DNA of 23,140 nucleotides. Source: Micavibrio_A sp035759665 (GTDB taxonomy: Bacteria; Pseudomonadota; Alphaproteobacteria; Micavibrionales; Micavibrionaceae). Below the pieces are notes generated by a model, which was not told the origin of the DNA, ran no database searches, and worked only from the letters and a program-made list of their open reading frames with translations. The stretch is taken from assembly GCA_035759665.1 (NCBI GenBank), contig DASTUM010000052.1:1-23140 (forward strand), given 5' to 3'. The translations under genes were made by a program, and so were the position numbers. Below are positions 1-7,026 of this stretch, in pieces; position 1 is the stretch's first letter, and each line of letters begins with the position of its first letter.

Positions 1-63
1 TCGAGGCTTGCCTTGATCGACGACTGCGGTCACATCCCGCAACTGGAGAAGCCGGGCGAGACG
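1..63 (+). pseudogene. C-terminal fragment of an alpha/beta hydrolase, cut by the window edge and by a junction
   Basis: Read from base 1 on the plus strand, the frame gives LALIDDCGHIPQLEKPGE. This matches the stretch around the catalytic histidine near the C-terminus of alpha/beta-fold hydrolases, which is usually of the form 'GH.P..E.P'. After that the usual final ten or so residues are missing. The frame stays open to a stop at 190-192, but the downstream residues look like an antisense reading of trpE and not hydrolase. I infer that homology ends at about 60-65, where the trpE reading on the other strand also breaks. It is either a rearranged gene remnant or an assembly join. The specific hydrolase cannot be named. 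Confidence 0.5.
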
Positions 64-542
64 AGGCACATCTGCGATTTGACGTTGTCGAAGATGACCA
101 TGACCGTCGGGCGGATCATGATGGAATCGGGGATTTCAACGGAGGGCGGGTTGCCGTCGGGAATGTCTTCGATCAGCCGCACCATGTCGTAGCCCATATA
201 GCCGAACAGCCCGGAAGGCCCCATCGGCGGGATTTCAGGATCGACGATGTCAATGCGGGATTCCCGCACCTGTTTGCGCAGCGTGGCGAGCGGGTCTTTT
301 TCCGAACTCTTTTTGTAGTTCCAGACCAGATCGGGTTCGAGGCCGATGGAGGAGTAGCGTCCCAAATTCGCGCCGCCTTCGACGGATTCAAGGAGGAAGC
401 TGTTTTCCGAATCCTGGGTGAGTTTCAGGTAGGCGGAGACGGGGGTTTCGAGGTCGGCGGGAACCCATGTCCAGACGAGCTGGCTTTTGCCGGCGGCGGC
501 GTTTTTTTCGAAATCAGTTTGTGAGGGGGAAAAGCCGGTCAT
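30..542 (-). CDS. trpE: Anthranilate synthase component I, N-terminal part only (truncated)
   Basis: TrpE is the large subunit of anthranilate synthase, which turns chorismate and glutamine-derived ammonia into anthranilate, the first step of tryptophan synthesis. The reading has 170 residues, against about 500 for the family. Residues 1-160 match the N-terminal domain, with the LLES tryptophan-feedback motif at about residue 50, then GRYSSIGLEPD and GLFGYMGYDMVR. The chorismate-binding catalytic domain is absent. The last genuine-looking residues are about QMCLVSP; after these the frame runs into a stop, and the opposite strand there reads as a hydrolase tail. So the gene is truncated by a junction and not by a simple frameshift. 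The start at 542 fits family N-termini. As it stands it could not make an active enzyme. It lies downstream of ppiD on the same strand, a common alphaproteobacterial neighbour, but a repeat-filled gap separates them. Confidence 0.8.
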   Translation of the reverse strand: MTGFSPSQTDFEKNAAAGKSQLVWTWVPADLETPVSAYLKLTQDSENSFLLESVEGGANLGRYSSIGLEPDLVWNYKKSSEKDPLATLRKQVRESRIDIVDPEIPPMGPSGLFGYMGYDMVRLIEDIPDGNPPSVEIPDSIMIRPTVMVIFDNVKSQMCLVSPGFSSCGM

Positions 543-548
543 CTCGAT

Positions 549-642
549 GTCATTCTGAGCAAAGCGAAGAATCTATGGTCATGGGAGAAATGTGGAGATC
601 CTTCGCTGCGCTCAGGATGACAGGGGGAGAAGACAGGATGAC
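549..642. repeat. Dispersed palindromic repeat, family A (full copy plus tail)
   Basis: An element of about 73 bases at 549-621 starts GTCATTCTGAGC and ends GCTCAGGATGAC. These ends are inverted repeats of each other with one mismatch in twelve. A second tail-like GACAGGATGAC unit follows to 642. The same start and end blocks recur inside pdhC (15840-15939), and the right half recurs at 2706-2753. It fills the ppiD-trpE gap and could form a hairpin in the transcript. Confidence 0.8.
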
Positions 643-671
643 GGGGAGCGATGCGAAGCAATCAAGGCTGG

Positions 672-716
672 ATTGCCGCGTCCCCCGGATCAAGTCCGGG
701 GTCCTCGCAATGACGG
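672..716. repeat. Dispersed palindromic repeat, family B
   Basis: This unit runs from ATTGCCGCG to CTCGCAATGACGG, so its ends ATTGC/GCAAT are inverted. It has a perfect internal stem, CCCCGGA-tcaag-TCCGGGG. A near-identical copy lies at 7861-7905, with a few substitutions that break the internal stem. A related element with the same ending lies at 6468-6526. With the adjacent family A copy it makes up almost the whole 195-base gap between ppiD and trpE. Confidence 0.8.
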
Positions 717-737
717 ATGGGCATGCCGGTGGGGGCA

Positions 738-2612
738 TTATTGCGGCTGGTTTTGTTGCTGGTCGCCGTAGATTTGGTCGAGGGCGGCCTGGTTGACCTT
801 GATTTCCTTGCCGTCGGTCAGAGCGGTGACGAACTGGCCGAGAATGTCCTGCGCGAGAGAGCGGCCCGTCAGGTCTTCGAGTTCGGCGAGGTTTTTCGCA
901 TCCGGTTTCGCCTCGGGCATGGTGATGTTTGTCACCGTGCCGACGACATAGCCGCCGTCGATGGCAGAAGAGAAGTTCTTGCCCACGGCGGTGTTCAGCA
1001 CTTGCGCGCCGACGACGGGTGTGAGCGGCGCGGGAGTTTCGCCTTTGCGTCCGATGCCGGAAACGGACTGGACGGAAAGGTTGTTTTCTCTGGCCACTTC
1101 ATCAATGGATTTGCCGGAGTTCAGGGCGTCGAGCAATTTTTTCGCTTCGGCCTGCGCGAGCAGGTTTTTCTGTTCGTTCAGCCAGCGTGCCTGCAATTCG
1201 GATTTCACGGAGTCGAAGGGGCGGTAGGTGTCGGGGATCGCCTGGTCGATGCGGATCAGGTGGAACTGGCCGTCGGCGGTTTCGACGACGGGGGCGATTT
1301 CGCCTTCTTCGTAATCATAGGCGGTCTGGATGATTTTATCCTTGTCGGCGCCGTAAGATTTGAAGACGTCCCTGCCGTCCCTGTCTGTGCCGTTCTGGCG
1401 GAAGGGGCCGATGATTTCGGTCGTCATGCCGTATTCGTTCACGATGTCCTCAAGCTTGTCGCCTGCGGCGGCGCGGTCTTCGATCGTGTTGCCGGTGTTG
1501 TAGAGTTCTTCTGTCAGCGCCATGTTTTCGAGTTCGGTGCGCAGGGAATCCTTCATGTCGTCGAGCGGCGTGACTTTTTCGGGAAGGATGTCTTTCACCT
1601 TGAGCACGTGGAAGCCGAGCGAGGTTTTGACCGGGCCGATCACGGCGCCTTTCTCAGCCGCGAAAACGGGCGCGCCGATTTCGGGGAGAAGGCCGGATTC
1701 TTCATATTCCTGCGAGACGGCGTTTTTGGGCGTCGCGCCGGATTTCATTTCCTCGGCGGCCTTTTTCGCTTCGTCTTCGGTGCTCAGGACGATTTGATCT
1801 ACGACGCGTTTGGAGGGTTTCGTGAAAGCGGCGATGTTTTTCTCGTACTCGGCCTTAAGCTGTTCGTCCGTAATCTTGATGTTCTTGCGGATCATGTCGG
1901 ATTTCAGCGTCGCCATCGTCACGGTGCGGGTTTCGGGAATCAGGAAGTCCATCTTGTTGGCTTCGTATAATTTTTCGAGCTGTTCGTCCGTGGGGGCGTC
2001 GGCGCCTTTGGCGTCGGCGGTTTTGACGACGATGATGTCGGCGGCGCGCTTTTCATTGTCGAAGCGGTAGAGGCTTTCGGCCATCAGCGGCGAGGTCAGG
2101 GTGGGCGGGGCGCTGAGCGCGCCGCGCAGCAGGCCGTTCGCCATTTCCTGACGGATCGAGCCGATAAATTCAGGTTCGGAGATACCTTGTTGACGCAGGA
2201 TTTGTTGAAGCGCGTCTTTTTTCGAGCGGCCGTTCGCAGCAAGCGGTTCTGCCAGCCTGTTGATTTCCGCCATGACGGAATCGTCGGAGACCTGGAGGCC
2301 GAGGCTGCGCGATTCTTTTGTGAACAGGCGGTTCTGGACTTCGGAGGTGAGGATGTTGTTGATGAGGCCGAGCTTGTAGGCTTCGGGGGCGGGAATGCCC
2401 TGCTGCGAAAGGACGCGGCGCACGGTGCGGTCGAATTCCACGGTGCCGATCTTCACGCCGCCGCCTTTGACGACGGTGTTCTGACTCATCGTGCCCTGAA
2501 AAAAGTCGTTGAAATCCATCATGACGAGGCCGCCCACGGCCATGGTCATCATGCCCAGCAGGAAATATTTGAAAAAACCGCCGAATGTGCTGTTACGCAT
2601 CCAGATCAGCAT
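738..2612 (-). CDS. ppiD: PpiD-type periplasmic folding chaperone / peptidyl-prolyl isomerase
   Basis: PpiD is an inner-membrane-anchored chaperone that helps newly exported proteins fold near the Sec translocon. The product has 624 residues, almost the same as E. coli PpiD. A single transmembrane anchor lies at about residues 12-32, just after a short cytoplasmic N-terminus (MLIWMRNSTFGGFFKYF). A SurA-like N-terminal chaperone region follows (about 35-180), then a parvulin-like domain at about 265-345 (including GPVKTSLGFHVLKVKDI), and a long C-terminal chaperone region. The parvulin domain looks degenerate, as in E. coli PpiD, so chaperone activity is more likely than strong isomerase activity. 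An AGAGGA ribosome site lies six bases before the start. It is divergent from tpiA, and trpE lies downstream. Confident in the family. Confidence 0.9.
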   Translation of the reverse strand: MLIWMRNSTFGGFFKYFLLGMMTMAVGGLVMMDFNDFFQGTMSQNTVVKGGGVKIGTVEFDRTVRRVLSQQGIPAPEAYKLGLINNILTSEVQNRLFTKESRSLGLQVSDDSVMAEINRLAEPLAANGRSKKDALQQILRQQGISEPEFIGSIRQEMANGLLRGALSAPPTLTSPLMAESLYRFDNEKRAADIIVVKTADAKGADAPTDEQLEKLYEANKMDFLIPETRTVTMATLKSDMIRKNIKITDEQLKAEYEKNIAAFTKPSKRVVDQIVLSTEDEAKKAAEEMKSGATPKNAVSQEYEESGLLPEIGAPVFAAEKGAVIGPVKTSLGFHVLKVKDILPEKVTPLDDMKDSLRTELENMALTEELYNTGNTIEDRAAAGDKLEDIVNEYGMTTEIIGPFRQNGTDRDGRDVFKSYGADKDKIIQTAYDYEEGEIAPVVETADGQFHLIRIDQAIPDTYRPFDSVKSELQARWLNEQKNLLAQAEAKKLLDALNSGKSIDEVARENNLSVQSVSGIGRKGETPAPLTPVVGAQVLNTAVGKNFSSAIDGGYVVGTVTNITMPEAKPDAKNLAELEDLTGRSLAQDILGQFVTALTDGKEIKVNQAALDQIYGDQQQNQPQ

Positions 2613-2645
2613 GGATATCCTCTCTTTTCATTTACGTTCCAACGC

Positions 2646-2674
2646 ACTATAAGGAGGGGCGATAGGCGGGGCAA
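2646..2674 (-). promoter_or_regulatory. Candidate sigma-70-type promoter for ppiD
   Basis: On the minus strand TTGCCC (2674-2669) is followed by a 17-base spacer and TATAGT (2651-2646). The -10 box lies about 34 bases upstream of the ppiD start. The -35 box is weak, and there is no independent support. Confidence 0.4.
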
Positions 2675-2705
2675 GTCTCTGTTTTGAGGTTGTGCGGGGG
2701 AAATT

Positions 2706-2753
2706 GAGATCCTTCGCTTCGCTCAGGATGACAGCGGGGAAGCCCAGGATGAC
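2706..2753. repeat. Right half of repeat family A, next to the tpiA start
   Basis: GAGATCCTTCGCTTCGCTCAGGATGAC at 2706-2732 (27 bases, the right half of the family A element at 549-621) is followed by a second GCCCAGGATGAC unit to 2753. The left half is missing. It ends only four bases before the AGGA that serves as the tpiA ribosome site, so it lies in the tpiA leader or promoter region. Confidence 0.75.
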
Positions 2754-2768
2754 AATAGGAAGATGGCA

Positions 2769-3518
2769 ATGAAAAAGTTAATCGCAGGAAACTGGAAGAT
2801 GAACGGCACGGAGAAAACAGCCGATGCGCTGATCATCGCCGTCGAGCGGGCCGTTGAAACCAATCCCGCCGTGCTGGAAAGATGCGATTTCGTGGTCTGT
2901 CCGCCGTTCGTGCATATACCGAGTGTGAAAGACAAGACGAGCGTCGTCGCCGTGGGCGGGCAGGATTGTTCGGAGAGGGAGGCCGGCGCGTTTACGGGCG
3001 ATATTTCGGGCGCGATGCTCAAGGATATCGGCGCGACCTACGTCATTCTGGGGCATTCCGAGCGACGTCAGCACCATGCGGAGAGCGATGTGCTGATCGC
3101 GGCCAAGGCGCAGGCGGCCAATGCGTCGGGCCTTATCACCATTATATGTGTGGGCGAAACCGAAGGAGAGCGCGCGGCGGGGGCGCAGAACGACGTGGTC
3201 GGCTCGCAATTGAAAAGATCGCTGCCTCAAGGGGTTACGGCGGAGAATACGGTTATCGCCTATGAGCCGGTCTGGGCCATCGGCACCGGAAAGACGGCGA
3301 CAGCCGGGGATATCCGCGCCATGCACGATTTTATTCGTGAAAAACTGGTGCAAACCCTTGCGGACGGCGCAAATATCCGTATTTTGTACGGCGGTTCCGT
3401 CAAGCCCGCCAACGCCGCCGAGATTTTCGAGGTCGAGAACGTGAACGGGGCATTGATCGGGGGCGCATCGCTAAAGGCCGAGGATTTCATGGGCATAGCG
3501 AACGCCGTTAAAGGATAA
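2769..3518 (+). CDS. tpiA: Triosephosphate isomerase
   Basis: This glycolytic enzyme interconverts dihydroxyacetone phosphate and glyceraldehyde 3-phosphate in the cytoplasm. The 249-residue product has the full family length and the expected active site: GNWKMNG near the N-terminus (substrate-binding Asn and Lys), HSERR (electrophilic His), YEPVWAIGTGKTA (catalytic Glu and the flexible loop) and GGSV (phosphate binding). Two in-frame ATGs occur, at 2763 and 2769. I chose 2769 because the AGGA at 2757-2760 is eight bases before it but only two before 2763. The upstream gap shared with ppiD contains a half copy of repeat family A. It is followed by a possible small ORF and by secG on the same strand. 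Confidence 0.95.
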   Translation: MKKLIAGNWKMNGTEKTADALIIAVERAVETNPAVLERCDFVVCPPFVHIPSVKDKTSVVAVGGQDCSEREAGAFTGDISGAMLKDIGATYVILGHSERRQHHAESDVLIAAKAQAANASGLITIICVGETEGERAAGAQNDVVGSQLKRSLPQGVTAENTVIAYEPVWAIGTGKTATAGDIRAMHDFIREKLVQTLADGANIRILYGGSVKPANAAEIFEVENVNGALIGGASLKAEDFMGIANAVKG

Positions 3519-3524
3519 GATTAA

Positions 3525-3695
3525 ATGGAAGATTTACGGACTTCTTTCATGAGGGTGGCGCGGTATGCCGGGAGAGAAGTTCGATCTGTCGTGAAAAATT
3601 ATTTCGCGCCAGTCGTTTGGGTTTATAAAAACGCCACAGGCAAAAGATGTAGCCTGTCTTCCTGTTATGATGATTACACGTTGAACAAATTCTGA
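3525..3695 (+). CDS. Possible small protein between tpiA and secG (56 residues)
   Basis: Six bases after the tpiA stop an ATG opens a 56-codon reading frame that ends in TGA, 18 bases before secG. AAGGA at 3511-3515, which overlaps the end of tpiA, lies nine bases before the ATG: a good ribosome site and a translationally coupled arrangement. The product starts MEDLRTSFMRVARYAGREVR and continues with a hydrophobic patch (FAPVVWVY), then a Cys-containing tail ending YTLNKF. It is basic, with no signal peptide and no recognised family. It fills the gap almost exactly, which argues for it; its short length and lack of known relatives argue against. Function unknown. Confidence 0.4.
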   Translation: MEDLRTSFMRVARYAGREVRSVVKNYFAPVVWVYKNATGKRCSLSSCYDDYTLNKF

Positions 3696-3713
3696 TAGGA
3701 CATTGGTAAAATT

Positions 3714-4175
3714 ATGGAACATGTCATTCTGGTCATACACCTTATTCTCGCGCTCGTGCTGATCGGGTTGATCCTGCTTCAGCGGTCGGAAGGCGGCGGA
3801 TTGGGCATCGGCGGAGGCGGCGGCGGCATGGGCGCTCTCGCAGGCGCGGGCGCGACGGCCAACGCCCTGACGCGCGCAACGGCGATTTGCGCCACGTGTT
3901 TTTTCGTCACCTCGCTGGTTCTCGCCATTCTGGCCGGCTCGCATCGCGGCAGCGGCAGTATGCTCGACAGTCTCGACAATCCGCCGCCTGTTACGGGCGA
4001 TGTGACGCCGGGCACCGACGGCACCAAGCCGTCCACGATCCCGACGGACGAGTATGGGGATAAAACGGGCGAAAAGCTTGACTCTTCGGCCTCTACCAGC
4101 GATAAAAAGGTCCCGAAGGCCGAGGATAAACCGACGCCGCAAACCGGGGCTCCATCCGCGCCGATTTCTGAATAA
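3714..4175 (+). CDS. secG: Preprotein translocase subunit SecG
   Basis: SecG is a small inner-membrane part of the SecYEG protein-export channel. The 153-residue product has the family plan: transmembrane helix 1 at about residues 3-22, the LLQRSEGGGLG motif, a glycine-rich loop (about 27-48), and helix 2 at about 55-75. The remainder is a hydrophilic tail rich in Thr, Ser, Pro and Asp that makes it longer than E. coli SecG (110 residues); such tails are common in alphaproteobacteria. An AGGA lies 13 bases before the ATG, further than usual. Its place between tpiA and pyrG is the usual one in this class. Confidence 0.93.
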   Translation: MEHVILVIHLILALVLIGLILLQRSEGGGLGIGGGGGGMGALAGAGATANALTRATAICATCFFVTSLVLAILAGSHRGSGSMLDSLDNPPPVTGDVTPGTDGTKPSTIPTDEYGDKTGEKLDSSASTSDKKVPKAEDKPTPQTGAPSAPISE

Positions 4176-4184
4176 ACGCATCCT

Positions 4185-4202
4185 CCTCTTTTACGGAAGA
4201 GG
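4185..4202 (+). terminator. Weak hairpin after secG
   Basis: CCTCTT-ttacgg-AAGAGG forms a perfect six-pair stem ten bases after the secG stop. The following bases (GGATTTGTTTGG) make only a poor T-tract, so it may attenuate transcription more than stop it. Confidence 0.3.
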
Positions 4203-4227
4203 GATTTGTTTGGCGCTGGATTTGTTG

Positions 4228-4264
4228 CCCTCACCCAAACCCTCTCCCGGAGGGAGAGGGCTTA
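4228..4264. repeat. Dispersed palindromic repeat, family C
   Basis: CCCTCACCCAAA is followed by CCCTCTCCC-gga-GGGAGAGGG, a perfect nine-pair stem, and then GCTT. A second copy with the same order of blocks lies at 13968-14006 inside the pdhB coding region. This copy lies 13 bases before the pyrG start, so it is in the pyrG leader if transcription continues from secG. Confidence 0.8.
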
Positions 4265-4277
4265 ACGGCAGTAGTTA

Positions 4278-5906
4278 ATGACACGTTTTATCTTCATCAC
4301 CGGCGGCGTGGTTTCTTCTCTCGGGAAGGGGCTGGGCTCCGCAGCCCTTGGCGCATTGCTACAGGCGCGGGGCTTTAAAGTCCGCCTGTGCAAGATGGAC
4401 CCTTACCTCAACATCGATCCCGGCACGATGAGTCCGTTCCAGCACGGGGAGGTTTATGTCACGGACGACGGGGCGGAAACGGATCTCGACCTCGGCCATT
4501 ACGAGCGGTTCACGGGCAACCCGGCCTGCAAGGACGACAATATCACCACCGGCAAGATCTACATGAACGTCCTGCAAAAGGAGCGGCGCGGGGATTACCT
4601 CGGTGCGACCGTGCAGGTCATTCCGCACATCACCGAAGAGATCAAGAATTTCATCCGCGAAAAAGACGGGTCGGCGGATTTCGTGCTTATCGAGATCGGC
4701 GGCACGGTGGGGGACATCGAATCCCTGCCGTTCCTGGAATCCATCCGCCAGTTCGGCAACGAGGTGGGGCGCGAGCGCGCGCTTTATATCCATGTCACGC
4801 TGCTGCCCTATATCGCGGCGGCGGGGGAATTGAAGACCAAGCCGACGCAGCATTCGGTCAAGGAATTGATGAGCGTCGGGATCGCGCCGCGCATCCTACT
4901 CTGCCGCGCCGACCGCGAGATCGAACAGGACGATTTGCGGAAGATCGCGCAGTTCTGCAATATCGACGAAAACAAGGTCATTCCCGCGCTCGACGTCAAA
5001 ACGATTTATGAAGTGCCGCTGTCGTATCATCGGGTGGGGCTGGATACGCAGGTGCTGGACGCGTTCGGCGTCAAGGCGCCGGAGCCGGATCTGACCAAGT
5101 GGGAAGAGATCGTCCGCCGCGTCAAGAACCCCGAAGGGGAAGTCACCATCGCGCTGGTCGGCAAATATACGAACCTTGCGGATTCGTATAAATCGCTCAA
5201 CGAGGCGCTGATCCATGGCGGCATCGCCAACCAGAACAAGGTCAGGATCAAGTTCGTCGAAAGTTCGAAATTCGACAACAACGAGGAGATCGTCCACGAG
5301 CTGGAAGGCGTTCACGGCATCCTGGTCGCGGGCGGGTTCGGCGAACGCGGCGCGGAAGGCAAGATCAAGGCCGCGAAATTCGCGCGCGAAAAGAAGGTGC
5401 CGTATTTCGGCATTTGTTTCGGGTTGCAGATGGCGGTGATCGAGGCCGCGCGTAACACAGCCGGCATCACGGGCGCGGGTTCGACGGAGTTCGGCAAGGT
5501 CGATGTGCCGATGATCGGCATGATGACGGAATGGACGAAAGGCAACGCCAAGGAATTGCGCCTCGCCAATGGCGACCTTGGCGGCACGATGCGCCTTGGC
5601 GCGTATCCGGCGGCTTTGAAAAAGGGATCGAAGGTGGCGGAGATTTACGGTTCCACCAGAATCACCGAGCGTCACCGTCACCGCTATGAAGTGAATATGA
5701 ATTACCGCGAGGCGCTGGAGGCCAACGGCCTGATCTTTTCCGGCGTGTCTCCCGACGGAAAGCTGCCGGAAATAGCCGAGCGCAACGACCATCCGTGGTT
5801 CATCGGCGTGCAGTATCACCCCGAGCTGAAATCCAAGCCGTTCGACCCGCATCCTTTGTTCGTGAGCTTTATCAAGGCGGCGATCGATCAGGAGCGGCTG
5901 GTTTAA
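4278..5906 (+). CDS. pyrG: CTP synthase (glutamine-hydrolysing)
   Basis: PyrG makes CTP from UTP, ATP and glutamine, the last step of pyrimidine nucleotide synthesis in the cytoplasm. The product has 542 residues, full length. The N-terminal synthetase domain starts MTRFIFITGGVVSSLGKGLG, with the ATP-binding loop, then CKMDPYLNIDPGTM and HGEVYVTDDGAETDLDLGHY. The C-terminal class I glutamine amidotransferase domain has the nucleophile Cys380 in GICFGLQ, and His514 and Glu516 in YHPEL, close to the E. coli positions. No strong ribosome site is visible before the ATG, but the N-terminus fits the family exactly. Downstream begins an independent promoter for the next gene. Confidence 0.97.
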   Translation: MTRFIFITGGVVSSLGKGLGSAALGALLQARGFKVRLCKMDPYLNIDPGTMSPFQHGEVYVTDDGAETDLDLGHYERFTGNPACKDDNITTGKIYMNVLQKERRGDYLGATVQVIPHITEEIKNFIREKDGSADFVLIEIGGTVGDIESLPFLESIRQFGNEVGRERALYIHVTLLPYIAAAGELKTKPTQHSVKELMSVGIAPRILLCRADREIEQDDLRKIAQFCNIDENKVIPALDVKTIYEVPLSYHRVGLDTQVLDAFGVKAPEPDLTKWEEIVRRVKNPEGEVTIALVGKYTNLADSYKSLNEALIHGGIANQNKVRIKFVESSKFDNNEEIVHELEGVHGILVAGGFGERGAEGKIKAAKFAREKKVPYFGICFGLQMAVIEAARNTAGITGAGSTEFGKVDVPMIGMMTEWTKGNAKELRLANGDLGGTMRLGAYPAALKKGSKVAEIYGSTRITERHRHRYEVNMNYREALEANGLIFSGVSPDGKLPEIAERNDHPWFIGVQYHPELKSKPFDPHPLFVSFIKAAIDQERLV

Positions 5907-5927
5907 TTAACCATATTTATTGATTTA

Positions 5928-5956
5928 TTGACATAATTTTTTGGGTTGTATATACC
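5928..5956 (+). promoter_or_regulatory. Strong sigma-70-type promoter for the 5982 gene
   Basis: A consensus TTGACA box at 5928-5933 is followed by a 17-base spacer and TATACC at 5951-5956; a TATATA offset by two bases overlaps it. Start of transcription would be near 5963, about 20 bases before the ATG at 5982. The region is AT-rich compared with its flanks. Confidence 0.65.
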
Positions 5957-5981
5957 GCTCTTAAATGGAGAGGAGCGGCAT

Positions 5982-6365
5982 ATGGATTCGAAAGATGCAA
6001 AAGATTTGGAGGCTACGCTTAAGCGCAGCCTGAGCGATCAGTTCAACAGTCAGGAGCAGAAGGCGAATGAAGGTTATTCGTATTCGACCCAGATCGTTCA
6101 GATCGAAGAGAATGAGGCGGAGGGCTATAGGCATGAGACGTGGCTCGATGCTCAGGGGAAAACTCACCGGAATGGCGGCCCTGCGGTTTTGCTGACCGTG
6201 AAGGGCGCTGTGGAGTTCGAAGCCTGGTACCAGCATGGCGTTATGCACAGGGACGGCGGCCCCGCGCTGTTTCAAAAACGCGGCCCCCTCTGTGTCGAGG
6301 ACTGGTACAGGAATGGCGAAAAGATCGACAAGCCGAGTCAGGGAAAGCCGGCGCTGAAAGTCTAA
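5982..6365 (+). CDS. Protein with two GPA/MORN-like repeats, function unknown
   Basis: This 127-residue protein has a charged, probably helical N-terminal part (about 1-45), followed by tandem units of the pattern H-R-x-G-G-P-A ... W-Y-x-x-G: HRNGGPAVLL, WYQHGVMHRDGGPALF, DWYRNGEKID. Such units resemble MORN-variant repeats seen in YwqK-like and phage-associated proteins, and usually form beta-hairpins; no enzymatic role can be read. The start at 5982 is supported by AGGAG six bases upstream; an earlier in-frame TTG at 5946 lies inside the promoter and was rejected. It has its own near-consensus promoter and its own terminator, so it is a self-contained transcription unit between pyrG and kdsA. 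No signal peptide or membrane segment. Confidence 0.75.
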   Translation: MDSKDAKDLEATLKRSLSDQFNSQEQKANEGYSYSTQIVQIEENEAEGYRHETWLDAQGKTHRNGGPAVLLTVKGAVEFEAWYQHGVMHRDGGPALFQKRGPLCVEDWYRNGEKIDKPSQGKPALKV

Positions 6366-6393
6366 GCCGCGGTCATGCGGAGATCGGCAAGGG

Positions 6394-6441
6394 CGGCCTG
6401 AGATTCCCCGGAACAAGGGGGCAATTTCAGGCCGTTTGTCT
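6394..6441 (+). terminator. Rho-independent terminator after the 5982 gene
   Basis: CGGCCTGA at 6394-6401 pairs perfectly with TCAGGCCG at 6427-6434. Inside it, ATTCCCC and GGGGcAAT extend the stem with one bulged base. TTTGTCTT follows directly. It lies 29 bases after the stop codon. Confidence 0.65.
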
Positions 6442-6467
6442 TATGCCAAGTATTCCGGCTTTTTCTT

Positions 6468-6526
6468 CATTGTTGCGAGCATATGAAGCATCCATGGATT
6501 GCTTCGGCGTTGCCTCGCAATGACGG
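6468..6526. repeat. Dispersed palindromic repeat, family B-related
   Basis: This unit runs from about CATTGTTGCGAGC to CTCGCAATGACGG. The centre, GAAGCATCCATGGATTGCTTC (6486-6506), is close to a palindrome. The ending CTCGCAATGACGG is the same as in the copies at 672-716 and 7861-7905. It occupies the gap between the terminator and the convergent minus-strand gene. Confidence 0.65.
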
Positions 6527-6536
6527 GCGGGATTGG

Positions 6537-6860
6537 TCAGCTAACGGCGGGGCGGGGTTTGGACGTCCGCTGGAAGGCGGACGGGCCCTTGTAGGGTTTA
6601 TCGAGGCGCGCCTCGAACAAGGGCCAGCCTTCTTTCAGGGCGTCATAGCGGCCCGGTGGAATTTTTACCTGATACTGGCAGGTGCCGTTTGCGAAGGGCA
6701 ACTCCTTTTCGAGTTCTCCGCCTGCAAAGAGGATCATGTTGCGAATTTTCTTATCGTGCGTCAGCGCTGTTGCAGCATCGACGGCGCGGACGAAGGCCGT
6801 GCGAAGATTTTCGCCGTCGCATTTGCGGCCATTGCTTTTATTGAGCTTCGGGGAGGTCAT
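6537..6860 (-). CDS. Small protein of unknown function
   Basis: This 107-residue, basic, soluble protein starts MTSPKLNKSNGRKCDGENLR. I do not recognise the family. It has no signal peptide or membrane helix. A Lys/Asn-rich N-terminus is followed by a mixed helix/strand region, with FAGGELEKELPFANGTCQYQ in the middle and a Pro/Lys-rich tail. A promoter of good quality upstream (6903-6931) supports expression. The reading frame on the opposite strand (from 6483) has a less natural composition and overlaps the repeat. No clear ribosome site. It is divergent from kdsA. Confidence 0.6.
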   Translation of the reverse strand: MTSPKLNKSNGRKCDGENLRTAFVRAVDAATALTHDKKIRNMILFAGGELEKELPFANGTCQYQVKIPPGRYDALKEGWPLFEARLDKPYKGPSAFQRTSKPRPAVS

Positions 6861-6902
6861 GTCTTACTCATCTGTACGCGCGGGTTCTTCTGATTTATCG
6901 AA

Positions 6903-6931
6903 GTTATATGGTTGAAATTATAGAAAATCAA
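6903..6931 (-). promoter_or_regulatory. Candidate promoter for the 6537-6860 gene
   Basis: On the minus strand TTGATT (6931-6926) is followed by exactly 17 bases and TATAAC (6908-6903). The -10 box is about 43 bases upstream of the start codon. Confidence 0.5.
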
Positions 6932-7026
6932 GGAAAATCAGAGTGGTGCGGCGGGAGAACGCCGTGCTATGAATGGCCGCGTCCGGGTGGTATTAATGCC
7001 CCAGTTAATATGAAGGATTATGTCCC

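Noticed and set aside
467..796. Plus-strand frame of 109 codons across the trpE-ppiD gap
   Set aside because: It mostly translates the palindromic repeats, which commonly give such spurious proteins.
717..1970. Long open frame of 417 codons antisense to ppiD
   Set aside because: It mirrors the codon pattern of ppiD, has a low-complexity composition rich in Phe, Gly and Val and no recognisable domain; ppiD on the other strand is certain.
5946..5981. Upstream TTG start for the 5982 gene
   Set aside because: It lies inside the promoter; the ATG at 5982 has AGGAG at correct spacing.
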